Source: Ruminococcus flavefaciens (GTDB lineage: Bacteria; Bacillota; Clostridia; Oscillospirales; Ruminococcaceae). Taken from it: a stretch of 25,072 nt of DNA. A program made the translations under genes and the position numbers. Positions 4,741 through 14,884 of the stretch are shown here, one piece after another. Location of the stretch: positions 1 through 25,072 of the forward strand of contig DBYI01000106.1 of assembly GCA_002310115.1 (NCBI GenBank), read 5' to 3'. The notes under the pieces were generated by a model. The model was not told where the DNA came from. It saw only the letters and a list, made by a program, of their open reading frames with translations, and did no database searches. Every line of letters starts with the position of its first letter. Positions within the stretch are counted from its first letter, which is position 1.

Positions 4741-6282
4741 ATGAATACTGCATTAGATAATTATATAAGCTCAATTCCTGTAGAAGTTAACGCCTCTAAG
4801 TACCATAATCAGAGCATATCTCTTGATACTCATAGATTTACATGTCCTGCATGTGGAGAATATGTTGGTTTAGTTATTAATGGCTTCTTTCGTCATGGTA
4901 AACGAAATGATGAATCGGACTTCTGTGAAAAAAGAGTGGATTCATCAGGAAGCCCATATTCCCTTCAGTATAGAGTCGGCATGCCGATATATATCAGAAG
5001 AAACAATATAAGCGGAGATTATGAATTAAAGATAGGATTTCCGCCCATACCGTATGATATTTTGAAAACAGTAGCAGATACAGAAGTTACAATAGCAGAT
5101 AAAAGTAATATAGAAAAGGCTACATATACATCAAGATATAAGATTGCTCGACTTTCCTCTTCTGAAACAACATTTTGTGAACTCGATTTTATCCCTGCGA
5201 ATGACAGGTCTTATAGCTTACACTTGTCTAAATATGGATATTATCTTGATAAGTACCTTTCAAATTACGCTGATGGATTTATAAATAATAATGCTCTATT
5301 TACATATCATTCAGGCGAAGGACGAAAGATACACAAAGGGGATACAGTAGAAGCTAATACCGACTATATACTTGTTTCATCAAATGAAATTAATGAAAAC
5401 GGTGTTGAACTTGAGAAAATAGGGAAGCTTAAGCTGCGTTATACGAACAGCTATACTGTTTATCGAGTACGTTTCTCAGATTCTAATGAAATAGTATTCA
5501 AAAGACTTGTAGCGTTTTGTCATGAAAACTTCCGAGTAACGCTTGTAAGAAAAAAGCCTGAATTATTACCTCTTTGGCCACCAACGATACAGAAAAATAA
5601 TAGATATGAAGTAATAAATGGTCGCAGCGTATATGCAGCAGTATTACCTGCCAATGCTGAACCCAAGATATATAAGCATTCGGATATGAGTTTTGCTGAA
5701 TATGAGGTAACCAAAACGAAGGCCTTAAACTATGTAAAGATAGATTGTAGTTATAATTGCGTAGTAACCGTATCAAAGGTTTATTCTCTTGATTCATTCA
5801 ATTTCAGAAAAGTTACATATGAAGATACCATAAAACGTATAGGTCATGAACCGCTTTTCCCAGGTGCAAATGTTGAATCAGAGATAATTCAAATTGACAC
5901 AGGAATTACAGATTTAGAGTGTTTTATAAATAAAGGCTATATTCTTACAGGTTTTTATAAAGACAGGACTATAGATATAAAGCGTAATAAAGCCGAATTG
6001 GACGGATTGAACAGTATTCTGGTCTCAAGATGTTATGATAATAAAAGAATACCTATCAGAAGATATATTCTTGAAAGACAGACTGCCGTTGCCGATGTTA
6101 ATTATGATTTTCAAGATGATCCTTTAAAAGGCAGCATTGTTCCGATTACTCCGGCGGCTGTTATGTTTTTGAAACAACACTATAATGAAATAAGCAATAA
6201 AGAGTATTTTCGAAAAATTATTATGACAGGAAAAATTTCGCTCTCGGAGTTAAAACGTATCTATGCCATAATGGAGCATTGA
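4741..6282 (+). CDS. Defence-operon protein A: zinc-finger protein, unknown function
   Basis: A 513-aa protein starting at an ATG with AGGAGG 8 nt upstream. Near the N-terminus is a probable zinc-binding site, FTCPACGEYVGLV (C35, C38) followed by H52 and C62, in a layout reminiscent of the N-terminal finger of CoiA-like proteins (C-P-x-C, then F/R-x-H). The rest (residues 75-513) is beta-rich with many short strands and no catalytic motif I can identify. It is the first gene of the operon with the DruE-like helicase, 15 bp ahead of protein B, so its role is probably in phage sensing, DNA binding or helicase assembly (inference from context). I do not recognise the family and cannot match it to DruA-D, DruF-H or DISARM components. 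Confidence 0.85.
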   Translation: MNTALDNYISSIPVEVNASKYHNQSISLDTHRFTCPACGEYVGLVINGFFRHGKRNDESDFCEKRVDSSGSPYSLQYRVGMPIYIRRNNISGDYELKIGFPPIPYDILKTVADTEVTIADKSNIEKATYTSRYKIARLSSSETTFCELDFIPANDRSYSLHLSKYGYYLDKYLSNYADGFINNNALFTYHSGEGRKIHKGDTVEANTDYILVSSNEINENGVELEKIGKLKLRYTNSYTVYRVRFSDSNEIVFKRLVAFCHENFRVTLVRKKPELLPLWPPTIQKNNRYEVINGRSVYAAVLPANAEPKIYKHSDMSFAEYEVTKTKALNYVKIDCSYNCVVTVSKVYSLDSFNFRKVTYEDTIKRIGHEPLFPGANVESEIIQIDTGITDLECFINKGYILTGFYKDRTIDIKRNKAELDGLNSILVSRCYDNKRIPIRRYILERQTAVADVNYDFQDDPLKGSIVPITPAAVMFLKQHYNEISNKEYFRKIIMTGKISLSELKRIYAIMEH

Positions 6283-6297
6283 TAAGGGGGGAAGATT

Positions 6298-8532
6298 ATG
6301 ATTAAAATTCAAAAACTTGATATGAACGATATTATTGCTATATGCAGGATTATTGGACTTGAAGAGATAAACAGGTTTATGAAGGAGAATCATATTTCTT
6401 CTCGAATGGTCACAGGCAAAACAATGCTCGGATATAGTCAAAAAGGAGCGGCGCCTTTTCCAATGGCGTTTGCTGTTATGTATGATCTCTCACGAAATGA
6501 CAAGCGAGTAATTGAATACCTTGAAGCAAAATTATTAAACCTGATAAACGGGGTAGAAAAGACCATAAAGGAAAATTTTGAAAGCGTTCCAAAGGCTTTT
6601 TTTACTTTAACATCGGAAATCAACAGCCGCTTTAAAGGAGATGAAGCACTATTTTGCAAGGTGGTAGAAGCGGCAAGTACAAAGGATTACCTAAGCAGAA
6701 TCAAAATGAACTGGGATATAACTTCTGAAGAAAATGATATAAATATAGTTAATACCGGAATAAAGATAATCAAAGATACCTTACCGCCAGTCTCTAATAT
6801 GGAATATGATGATTTTGAAAATCTTGTGGGCGTATTAGGAATAGAAACTGCAAGAAAAATAGTACCAGGAATGTGGCTCAAGGGCTCCGATGCTTCACAA
6901 ATATGTGATTATCTGTACAAAAACAAGTATAATGATAAAATAAGGAATTTCTTGATAAAGACTACTCATGAAGTATTATTATCTATGTATGAAAAATATA
7001 CTGTGTATAGAAATCAGTATAATAATGAGATAAAAGCAGCAATACAAACGTTATACGAATCTCCTTTTAAAACATATCTTGATTTTTATATAAAAATAAC
7101 AGGGCAGCATTTCTCTAAGAATTATACTAATACTCTAAAAGAAACGCTTCTTCTTCCATTTATAAATTTCAACGCAAATGAATCTGAGAAATCGGAGGAA
7201 ATAGCTGAATTGAATAAACGTATACAAAATTTGGGAGATGTTATTCGTCTGAGAAATGCCGAGTCAGAAAAGCGATACTCTGAATATGAAGCCAAAATAG
7301 CTGAATTAAAAAGATCAAAGAAATATGCTGAAGATGTTTTAATCGCAAATGATGTAGAAATGACTCGACTTTTGGAAATCAATAAAGAGTATGAAGAAAA
7401 AGCAACTGTTAATAACGAAACCTCGATGCTTTCATCTGAAAAAGAATCACTACTAACAGAGATAAATCATCTTGAAGAGAGGAAAAATGAACTAGCAAAT
7501 GATATAAAGCAAATCGAAGAACAGCACACGCAGCTTATAGCGAAAAAATTTCAGCTCCAGAACGAACTAGATGATGAAATTAAACGCTTTTCTGACGATT
7601 TCGCACATTCAACGGCAATAGCAGTTATAATACAGCAACTGAATCGTACCAGTAAAGTTAACAGAAGCGATAAATCAGTATTAATTGAAATACCTAAATA
7701 TATAGAATCAAATATTACTTGTGAAAATGAATTGCTCCTGGTAACGGATATACTTGCCGATAATCTGTTTTCAGCAGGAATACAAAGGAATAATGATGAA
7801 CTTGCAAAAATACTTCTTTCAACGATAATAGGTAAAGGCAGCTTTATTATATATGGCAGCAATCATGACAATATCGCAGATGCGGTGTCGATGGCATTAT
7901 TTGCTGAGTATGCTGCACATGTTGTATTTTCGACAGATATTTCCGATATTCCATACTTCATAAACGAAATCAACGGCATACAGCGCTCTGTTGTTTATAT
8001 AGAAAATGCGTTGGATTCGTTTTCGGACAGACTATGCAATTCGTTAATAAGGTATTGCAAGGATAAGATATTCGTGTTTGCTGTTAATGATAGTGATAGC
8101 CTTAGAAGCATTAATGGCTCCTTTGCTTTTGAAAAATGCTTGTATCTTAATACAGAGCTTTTTACAGATTATCTAGCAAATCCTGACTTTAAAGCAAATA
8201 AATGTAACCTGAGTCTATATCAGGAGAATTTTGATGTATTTAATACAATCATGGGAAATGATTATGTTAAGCAACTTGCTAAGGTAATTGACGTTTCGCC
8301 GTCTGTATACAGGTTTTGGATAAGAATCGCTGCAAATTACGGTAACAAGTATAATATAAAATTCCGAAGAAATATCGTGTTGGAAATAATAGCGTTAATT
8401 ATGATAAGGGACAATCTATGCAACGGGGATATTGATAAGCTTCGTGATTTTATAAACGAAAACGATGATGCAAAACTCGAACAGCTTGATAAGATATTTG
8501 CCGAGGATACAGAAAATGACGATGATGAATAA
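6298..8532 (+). CDS. Defence-operon protein B: coiled coil plus degenerate P-loop-like domain
   Basis: A 744-aa protein with a very strong ribosome-binding site (GGGGGGAAG just before the ATG). Three parts are visible. An alpha-helical N-terminal region (1-290). A long coiled coil (about 293-436), rich in E/K/L heptads such as IAELNKRIQNL and LEERKNELANDIKQIEEQ. A C-terminal region (about 470-744) that reads like an AAA/STAND-type NTPase with ruined motifs: GSFIIYGSNHDNIADAVSMA (514-533) occupies the P-loop position but lacks the GK[ST]; RSVVYIENALDSF (563-575) sits at Walker B without the DE pair; and KIFVFAVND (590-598) resembles a sensor strand. It may be a structural or sensing partner of the large helicase. 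The similarity is by eye only. It overlaps protein C by 17 bp. Confidence 0.85.
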   Translation: MIKIQKLDMNDIIAICRIIGLEEINRFMKENHISSRMVTGKTMLGYSQKGAAPFPMAFAVMYDLSRNDKRVIEYLEAKLLNLINGVEKTIKENFESVPKAFFTLTSEINSRFKGDEALFCKVVEAASTKDYLSRIKMNWDITSEENDINIVNTGIKIIKDTLPPVSNMEYDDFENLVGVLGIETARKIVPGMWLKGSDASQICDYLYKNKYNDKIRNFLIKTTHEVLLSMYEKYTVYRNQYNNEIKAAIQTLYESPFKTYLDFYIKITGQHFSKNYTNTLKETLLLPFINFNANESEKSEEIAELNKRIQNLGDVIRLRNAESEKRYSEYEAKIAELKRSKKYAEDVLIANDVEMTRLLEINKEYEEKATVNNETSMLSSEKESLLTEINHLEERKNELANDIKQIEEQHTQLIAKKFQLQNELDDEIKRFSDDFAHSTAIAVIIQQLNRTSKVNRSDKSVLIEIPKYIESNITCENELLLVTDILADNLFSAGIQRNNDELAKILLSTIIGKGSFIIYGSNHDNIADAVSMALFAEYAAHVVFSTDISDIPYFINEINGIQRSVVYIENALDSFSDRLCNSLIRYCKDKIFVFAVNDSDSLRSINGSFAFEKCLYLNTELFTDYLANPDFKANKCNLSLYQENFDVFNTIMGNDYVKQLAKVIDVSPSVYRFWIRIAANYGNKYNIKFRRNIVLEIIALIMIRDNLCNGDIDKLRDFINENDDAKLEQLDKIFAEDTENDDDE

Positions 8533-9568
8533 TAACATGATCGATGATATGAATCCGATAATAAAAACTATAGCTGACGATTTAAAAATCTATCAGCTGA
8601 AAAATGAAACGAAAGCTTCTTTTGAGGCAAGGATTATATATTCAGCAATTGCTCAGCATATAAAGGCTGCTTCAAATGACGCGAGTATCTATGAACAGAT
8701 TACAAGCGAAGGAGCAAGTATCATACATACTAAAAAGAGATGTCGAGACATACTTGAACAACTGCTCTTGTGTGCTCCAGACTGCAAGGAGTGGTTTGGC
8801 GTTGAGAATAACTGCGACTTCATAATTGATACGGTCTATTCAAGACTTGTTATATCTGGCGAAATACTCAAAAATCAGGATAGATATAATGTATCTGCTC
8901 CTGTCAAAAAGTATATGATCAATGACTGTGTATGCTATTACAGAGGAATTGCAACAAGTTTCTCAAATAAAAAAGCATCAGGACTTTCATTGATTGAAAA
9001 CACTACTACTGAGAACAATGTAGCAATAACAGATTTGCTTCCTGTATCATCTGAGAGAGCAGACAAATACTGGAATAATTATATAAAAAGTATTCGTTAT
9101 GAGGAACTGAGTTCTACAGAAGAACTGGAACTTTTTGATGCTGATATGAAAAGCTCGAAATTGTACACCTGTTGGAACTATGATAGCTTACCAAAGGGAG
9201 TATCTTTAGCTCGAAAGTCACTTTACCAAAATGGATATTGTTATTATATCATAAAAATGTCTGGTGGCAATGCATATTATCATCTTGTTGAAGATTATTA
9301 TAAGGAAACCAATGAGCATTTCAGATTCAGATATGCTTTAAGGCATTTGCATAACAATCCTGTTAAGGCAAGATTTAGCAAATGTGGAGATATGATAAAG
9401 CTGCATCTTGATACTAGGCTTCCGAATTCTGAAATGGCTTTTCTTCTACTTATATCATGGCCTGAAAGAAATATCACCGATGAGTTATTCTTTATTTTTT
9501 CAGAAGTATACTGGGATACTATAAAAAACGTTCTTGAAAACCTACACATTGAATTAATGGAGATTTGA
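8516..9568 (+). CDS. Defence-operon protein C: unknown, 350 aa
   Basis: ATG at 8516 was chosen because GAGGA (8503-8507) lies 8 nt upstream; it overlaps the end of protein B by 17 bp, implying translational coupling. A longer frame from 8465 has no ribosome-binding site. The N-terminal 140 residues are helical and look like tandem winged-helix units (for example FIIDTVYSRLVISGEILKNQ followed by RYNVSAPVKKYM). The C-terminal half contains LYQNGYCYYIIKMSGGNAYY and a conserved-looking LRHLHNNPVKARF segment. No catalytic triad, metal site or membrane segment is evident. Only 1 bp separates it from the DruE-like helicase gene, so it is most likely a dedicated partner. I do not recognise the family. 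Confidence 0.85.
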   Translation: MTMMNNNMIDDMNPIIKTIADDLKIYQLKNETKASFEARIIYSAIAQHIKAASNDASIYEQITSEGASIIHTKKRCRDILEQLLLCAPDCKEWFGVENNCDFIIDTVYSRLVISGEILKNQDRYNVSAPVKKYMINDCVCYYRGIATSFSNKKASGLSLIENTTTENNVAITDLLPVSSERADKYWNNYIKSIRYEELSSTEELELFDADMKSSKLYTCWNYDSLPKGVSLARKSLYQNGYCYYIIKMSGGNAYYHLVEDYYKETNEHFRFRYALRHLHNNPVKARFSKCGDMIKLHLDTRLPNSEMAFLLLISWPERNITDELFFIFSEVYWDTIKNVLENLHIELMEI

Positions 9569-9569
9569 A

Positions 9570-12500
9570 ATGAAACAATATAGCATAGATAAAACGTATA
9601 GTTTACTGCGAAATCGAATGGAAGACTATATAAAAACCAATTATCTTGGAAAAAATGATGAGCTCCGAGCCATGTGCAAGGATATATTGGCTGATTCATT
9701 ATGTCAGATTCCGTATATTGAAGCTAATCCTGAGTATGTTTCTGTTAAGAATGGTATATCAGAAAATACAGTTTTGACATATGAGAAACCTTCACTTGTC
9801 GCAATGTGTGAAAAGAAGCTGAAAGTAATAGACACTCCATATGTTCATCAGATCAAGGCGCTTGAAGAATATCATAACGGGAAAGATTTGTTCGTTGCAA
9901 CAGGTACAGGTTCAGGTAAGACAGAATGTTTTATGTGGCCTATGATATCAAGCGTAATGAACGAGCGTTCAAATAATCCTGATTCATGGTCTGTAAGAGG
10001 AGTGCGAGCCCTGATATTATATCCTATGAATGCACTGGTATCAGACCAGCTGTCCCGATTAAGAAAAATGATCGGTGACGAAAACGGCGAGTTCCATAAG
10101 ATATGCGATGAACTGCGAGCTGATGCAAGATATCCGCAGTTTGGTATGTATACAGGAAGGACGCCATATCCGGGCGAAAATAACGAAAAAAGAAACAAAG
10201 AACTTGCATCAACACTTGATAAAGGATTAGTAAAAATCGATCCTGCTGCTAAAGAATCGCTAATAGATGACGGAAAGTATCCGTCAAAGTATGATCTTGA
10301 AGCTTTCATCGCATCTGTTCGTGAAGGAAAGCATTTCACTGACAAAAGAGATGCTGAAATGATAACCAGGCAGGAAATAATTAACAACTGCCCTGATATT
10401 CTTGTAACCAACTACTCTATGTTGCAGTATATGCTTATTCGTCCGATTGAGCAGCCTATATGGAACAGTACAAAAGAGTGGCTTGATGCAGATAGAAGTA
10501 ATAAGATCCTTTTTATCATTGATGAAGCTCATATGTATAAAGGTGCTGCCGGCGGAGAGGTGGCACTGCTTATTCGCAGATTTAAGCATAAACTGGGAAT
10601 CGATAGGAGCAGACTTCGCTTTATCCTTACCAGTGCCAGTGTTCCCAAAGGCAAAAAAGAAGATGTAGAGAAGTTTGCTTGTGATCTCAGTGCTTCTGAA
10701 TACACCAAAAGCAACTTTGTGATCATTACAGGAGAGCAGGAATCCGTTGATGACAGTCACGCATTGTCGCATTCTGCTGAAGTATTATCCGGATTTTATA
10801 AACAGCAAATGGAACTATCGAAAGATACAATACAACAGATCTGTAAAGCTTTGAAGTTTGATATGCAGAATTGTGATTGGGAATCAGATGATGATGTGGC
10901 ATACCGGTTAACTGATAATCTATATAATTGTCAGCCGATGCTCAAGATCCTGAAGCAGTGCCGAGGAAATGCAACAAAGCTCACAGAGCTTGCTCATATT
11001 GCATATCCAAATGATGACGAAGCAGAAGCAGAACGAGCTTTGAATGTACTGCTGGCTTTAGCTACAACAGCGAAGAAAAGGAACGGACAAGCCTTCTTCC
11101 CTGCAAGAATGCATATGTTTTTCAAAGGAATATCAGGGCTTTACGGCTGTGTAAATCCTGAATGTTCTGAATATAACAAAAAGATCGGCATAGGAAAGAT
11201 ATATACTTACAGGCGTTCCGCCTGTAGTTGCGGCGGCAAGGTATTTGAGCTTTATAATGACAGAAGCTGCGGTACACTATTCTTAAAGGGATACTATGAT
11301 AGAACAAAATGTGATTGTATCTGGAATGAAAAAGGCTTATCTGATGAAAAACAGTTTGTATCAGTATCTTTATATCTTCCTCTGTCAAAAGAACCACCAA
11401 GGAACTCTTCTATTTACTGGATGAATGTTAAAACCGGACGATTATTCTCCGATGATACTCATGCAGGCGAAAGTGGATATGTGAAGGTCTGTCTTCCTAA
11501 ACCAACTGCTAATTCAAAATTTGATAAAGCAGAAAATATCAGCCTGGCATTTAATAAATGTCCTCACTGTGACAAAAACAATCTTCATGTAACAGACTTT
11601 TCAACTAAGGGCAATGAGCCTTTCTTCCACCTGGTATCAGAACAGCTTCATATTCAGCCGCCTACAATGACGGATAAAAAAGATATAGAGCGTACTCCGA
11701 ACGAGGGAAGAAAAGTATTGCTGTTTTCTGATAGCCGTCAGACCGCTGCGACATTAGCAAAAGACCTTACAAAAGCAGCTGATGATGAAGCCATTAAGAA
11801 AGCTATACCTATTGCTGCAAGAAATCTTATGGACTGGTGCGAAGAAAATGATGAAAAGCCGTCGTTAAAGTACCTTTATGTCTTTTTGCTCGAAGTATGC
11901 TACAAGTATAATCTCAAGCTGTTTTATGGCAAGGATGAAGAAGCTTTTAATCGGGATATAGCGAAATTCAAGAGTGAATACGAAGATGAGCCGGATGACT
12001 TTGACTACTATGAATTCATGGATGACGAAATATCTTCAAAGCTTCCCGGTTTATACTACAGCCAATTATTGACACAGTTTTGCAGTAACTTCCGTTCCTT
12101 TGTCGATTTGGCAGTATGCTGGTTATCACCGACAGATAGAGCTATTACTACGCTAATAAAGAAGATCAAGAAAACCGATATAGAGATCTCTAAAAAAGAG
12201 TTAACGCAATTACTGTGTGCGTGGATCAATGAGGCGTTAACCGATTCATACTCTCTTGACAATTCTATTGTTTTGGATATAAGGCGAAATCTGACTAAAT
12301 ATAGCAGATTCGGACTTGATTCCGATAAGCTGCTTAATAAATTTGAAAAGCTGCTTAAGGAAAAATATGATGATGAATCCATAAAAAAGCTGGCTGAGTT
12401 GATCGATAATGAGTTCCTACAGATAAGTCAGGAAGATGAAAGAAAATATATAAATCCGGCTAAAGTGACAATTACCGTAGGTGATGAGCATTCATGGTAT

Positions 12501-14795
12501 AAATGCGAACGATGTGGAAGCGTATTCCCGTTTTCGCTTTACGGTAAATGTGCAAGATGCTGTAAGGGCGATGTGCATCTGATGGATTCACAGGAATTAC
12601 AGGGACTTAGTTTCTGGAGAGAACCTGTAATACAGGCTTTGAATGGCGAGTATAGCCATATCACAGGTATAAATACAGAAGAGCATACAGCTCAGCTTTC
12701 ACACAAGGATCAGAGGCAGACAATGTGGTCTACGACTGAAGATATCGAGCGTAGATTCAAAAACGTGTATATTGATGAGAACGATAAGCCCGTAGATATT
12801 CTCAGCAGCACCACAACTATGGAAGTAGGTATCGATATTGGTTCTCTGACAGCGGTAGGTCTGCGAAATATACCGCCGATGCGCGAGAATTATCAGCAGA
12901 GAGCTGGTCGTGCCGGAAGAAGAGGAGCTTCTATTTCAACAATTGTTACATACGTTGAAAACGGTCCGCATGATAATTATTACTATGAGCACCCTGAAGC
13001 TATTATTTCGGGTGATCCGAGAACACCTTGGATAGATAATAATAATCAAAAGCTCTCACAAAGGCATCTGAATGTAATATGCGTTACTGATGCATTTGAA
13101 GTATTGGGATTGGATATAAACACGCTTCCTATTGGCACATTCTTTGAAAGATACTATTATGATTTCCTTGCAGCACTAAGGAAATGGTCACTATCAGATC
13201 ATCAGAAGCAGATCCTTTTGCCTGATGGTATCAGTTTTGATAAAGTAGTTATTATGCATGACGTAATATCGGACATTGACGAAATAAAAGAGGATTATCA
13301 GGCTTTCCCTGAGAACTATAAAAACGAATCCTATAACGCTGAGGAAAACAACGATCAGTCTGTTCTCGATGTGCTCTTGTCGAAAGGCATATTCCCGACG
13401 TATTCGTTCCCAAGAAATGTTGTGGGATTCAATATCGACAGCTCAAAGGGTGATAAACTTGAACAGCGTCCGGACAGAGGTTTGAATATTGCGATTTCAG
13501 AGTATGCGCCCGGAAGGATAGTTGTTGTAAATAAAAAGACGTACCGTTCAGGGGGAATATACAGCTTCTATTCAAAATACAGGAATCTATACGAAGCAGC
13601 AAAGCCGTATTTTGAAGGCAATAATTCTTATCACAAATCTGTCTATTCATGTGATAACTCTGCCTGTAACTGGTTTGGAACGGAAAAGCCAAAGGATAAT
13701 AAATGCCCATTTTGTCATAGCAGCGATATATCAACTCATACGTTACTTGTCCCTTGGGGATTTGCACCTGAGAATGCCAGAAGTCTGCCTGAATCGGAGT
13801 CAGAAAATGATTTTTCTTACGCAGAATTACCGTGCTATTCAATTACACCTTCTGAAGACGAACTTATCAGCTCAGATAAGTTTAAGATGCTGAAATATGT
13901 TCGAAAAGAAAACCAACCTCTTTTAATTATGAATAAGGGACCACAGTCGGACGGATTTACTGTATGCAAAAAATGTGGTGCTGCGGTTGCAGGTGATGAT
14001 GTTGATGCATTGAAAAAGATCGGCAGACCATATGTCCCGATAAGCAAGAAAAGCTATCCATGTGGTCATATTTCGGAGAATGTATTCCTTGGTGATACCT
14101 TTATTACCGACTTAGCACTGCTTGAAATAAAGCTGGATCCTGCTAAAATCAATGTATCTGATATCAAGCTGTGGTTAGAATCAGCAACAGTTACACTTGC
14201 CGAAGCAATTCTGTTAGCGGCAAGCCGTCTGTTGGATATAGAATACAGCGAATTAAGCTGCGGTTATCGATATAGGTATAACACGAATGAAGTATATGCT
14301 GATATCTTTGTTTATGACTCGCTATCAAGCGGAGCTGGATACAGCTATGGAGTTGTAAAAAATATAGATAAGCTACTGGCAGAAACAAGAAATGTTCTGA
14401 GTAGCTGTCCTTCAAATTGTGAGGATACTTGTCATAATTGTTTGAGTAACTACCAGAACAAACGAAATCAGCATATTATGAATCGATTTAATGCTTTACA
14501 ATTATTAGAATGGACAGAAAAAGGCACTCTTGCAAATTCAATATCTGAAGAAGAACAGAGCAGACTTGCAGCAGGTGTTAATGAATGGCTAAAAACAGAC
14601 GGTAGATATTCTATTACAAGGAATACCGACGGATTATTCATTGTTGGTCAGAATATAAAACGAAAACTGTATATTTATCCGGCAATGTGGAATGAAAAGA
14701 GTCAGTCTATTCCTGAAGATTGTATTGCTATTCCTGATGTAAAGCTTAAGAAAGCGATGCCGGAAGTTGTGTCAATTATTATGAACAAGATTTGA
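9570..14795 (+). CDS. DruE-like giant DEAH helicase with DUF1998 C-terminus (1741 aa)
   Basis: A superfamily 2 helicase. Motifs seen: Q-like YVHQIKAL (91-98), Walker A ATGTGSGKT (110-118), motif Ia YPMNALVSDQ (151-160), VTNYSMLQYMLIRP (279-292), DEAH (318-321), TSAS (354-357), then STTTMEVGIDIG (about 1079-1090) and QQRAGRAGRRG (1109-1119) of the second RecA lobe. Some 680 residues separate the lobes and contain three Cys clusters (C527/C531 with a downstream pair, C664/C667, and C979/C982 with a second pair). The C-terminus has a DUF1998-type region closing with four cysteines C1613, C1617, C1621, C1624, as in MrfA/YprA and DrmB. Size and layout best match DruE, the anchor of Druantia; a fused DISARM-like helicase is the alternative. 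GGAG lies 7 nt before the ATG. It presumably translocates on invading DNA. Confidence 0.9.
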   Translation: MKQYSIDKTYSLLRNRMEDYIKTNYLGKNDELRAMCKDILADSLCQIPYIEANPEYVSVKNGISENTVLTYEKPSLVAMCEKKLKVIDTPYVHQIKALEEYHNGKDLFVATGTGSGKTECFMWPMISSVMNERSNNPDSWSVRGVRALILYPMNALVSDQLSRLRKMIGDENGEFHKICDELRADARYPQFGMYTGRTPYPGENNEKRNKELASTLDKGLVKIDPAAKESLIDDGKYPSKYDLEAFIASVREGKHFTDKRDAEMITRQEIINNCPDILVTNYSMLQYMLIRPIEQPIWNSTKEWLDADRSNKILFIIDEAHMYKGAAGGEVALLIRRFKHKLGIDRSRLRFILTSASVPKGKKEDVEKFACDLSASEYTKSNFVIITGEQESVDDSHALSHSAEVLSGFYKQQMELSKDTIQQICKALKFDMQNCDWESDDDVAYRLTDNLYNCQPMLKILKQCRGNATKLTELAHIAYPNDDEAEAERALNVLLALATTAKKRNGQAFFPARMHMFFKGISGLYGCVNPECSEYNKKIGIGKIYTYRRSACSCGGKVFELYNDRSCGTLFLKGYYDRTKCDCIWNEKGLSDEKQFVSVSLYLPLSKEPPRNSSIYWMNVKTGRLFSDDTHAGESGYVKVCLPKPTANSKFDKAENISLAFNKCPHCDKNNLHVTDFSTKGNEPFFHLVSEQLHIQPPTMTDKKDIERTPNEGRKVLLFSDSRQTAATLAKDLTKAADDEAIKKAIPIAARNLMDWCEENDEKPSLKYLYVFLLEVCYKYNLKLFYGKDEEAFNRDIAKFKSEYEDEPDDFDYYEFMDDEISSKLPGLYYSQLLTQFCSNFRSFVDLAVCWLSPTDRAITTLIKKIKKTDIEISKKELTQLLCAWINEALTDSYSLDNSIVLDIRRNLTKYSRFGLDSDKLLNKFEKLLKEKYDDESIKKLAELIDNEFLQISQEDERKYINPAKVTITVGDEHSWYKCERCGSVFPFSLYGKCARCCKGDVHLMDSQELQGLSFWREPVIQALNGEYSHITGINTEEHTAQLSHKDQRQTMWSTTEDIERRFKNVYIDENDKPVDILSSTTTMEVGIDIGSLTAVGLRNIPPMRENYQQRAGRAGRRGASISTIVTYVENGPHDNYYYEHPEAIISGDPRTPWIDNNNQKLSQRHLNVICVTDAFEVLGLDINTLPIGTFFERYYYDFLAALRKWSLSDHQKQILLPDGISFDKVVIMHDVISDIDEIKEDYQAFPENYKNESYNAEENNDQSVLDVLLSKGIFPTYSFPRNVVGFNIDSSKGDKLEQRPDRGLNIAISEYAPGRIVVVNKKTYRSGGIYSFYSKYRNLYEAAKPYFEGNNSYHKSVYSCDNSACNWFGTEKPKDNKCPFCHSSDISTHTLLVPWGFAPENARSLPESESENDFSYAELPCYSITPSEDELISSDKFKMLKYVRKENQPLLIMNKGPQSDGFTVCKKCGAAVAGDDVDALKKIGRPYVPISKKSYPCGHISENVFLGDTFITDLALLEIKLDPAKINVSDIKLWLESATVTLAEAILLAASRLLDIEYSELSCGYRYRYNTNEVYADIFVYDSLSSGAGYSYGVVKNIDKLLAETRNVLSSCPSNCEDTCHNCLSNYQNKRNQHIMNRFNALQLLEWTEKGTLANSISEEEQSRLAAGVNEWLKTDGRYSITRNTDGLFIVGQNIKRKLYIYPAMWNEKSQSIPEDCIAIPDVKLKKAMPEVVSIIMNKI

Positions 14796-14884
14796 TGGCT
14801 CGAAGTCATTTATCAATGCAAAGAAACTAAAAATATTAAGCCGATTGATTAAGTCTAATTATTCTTGAGAAGTGAGGTGTAATT

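Noticed and set aside
8465..8515. Longer N-terminus for protein C, overlapping protein B by 68 bp.
   Set aside because: No ribosome-binding site precedes 8465, whereas ATG 8516 has GAGGA at 8 nt.
9872..10411. A 179-codon open frame on the minus strand inside the large helicase gene.
   Set aside because: It lies opposite strongly conserved helicase motifs, has no ribosome-binding site and a composition typical of an antisense shadow.
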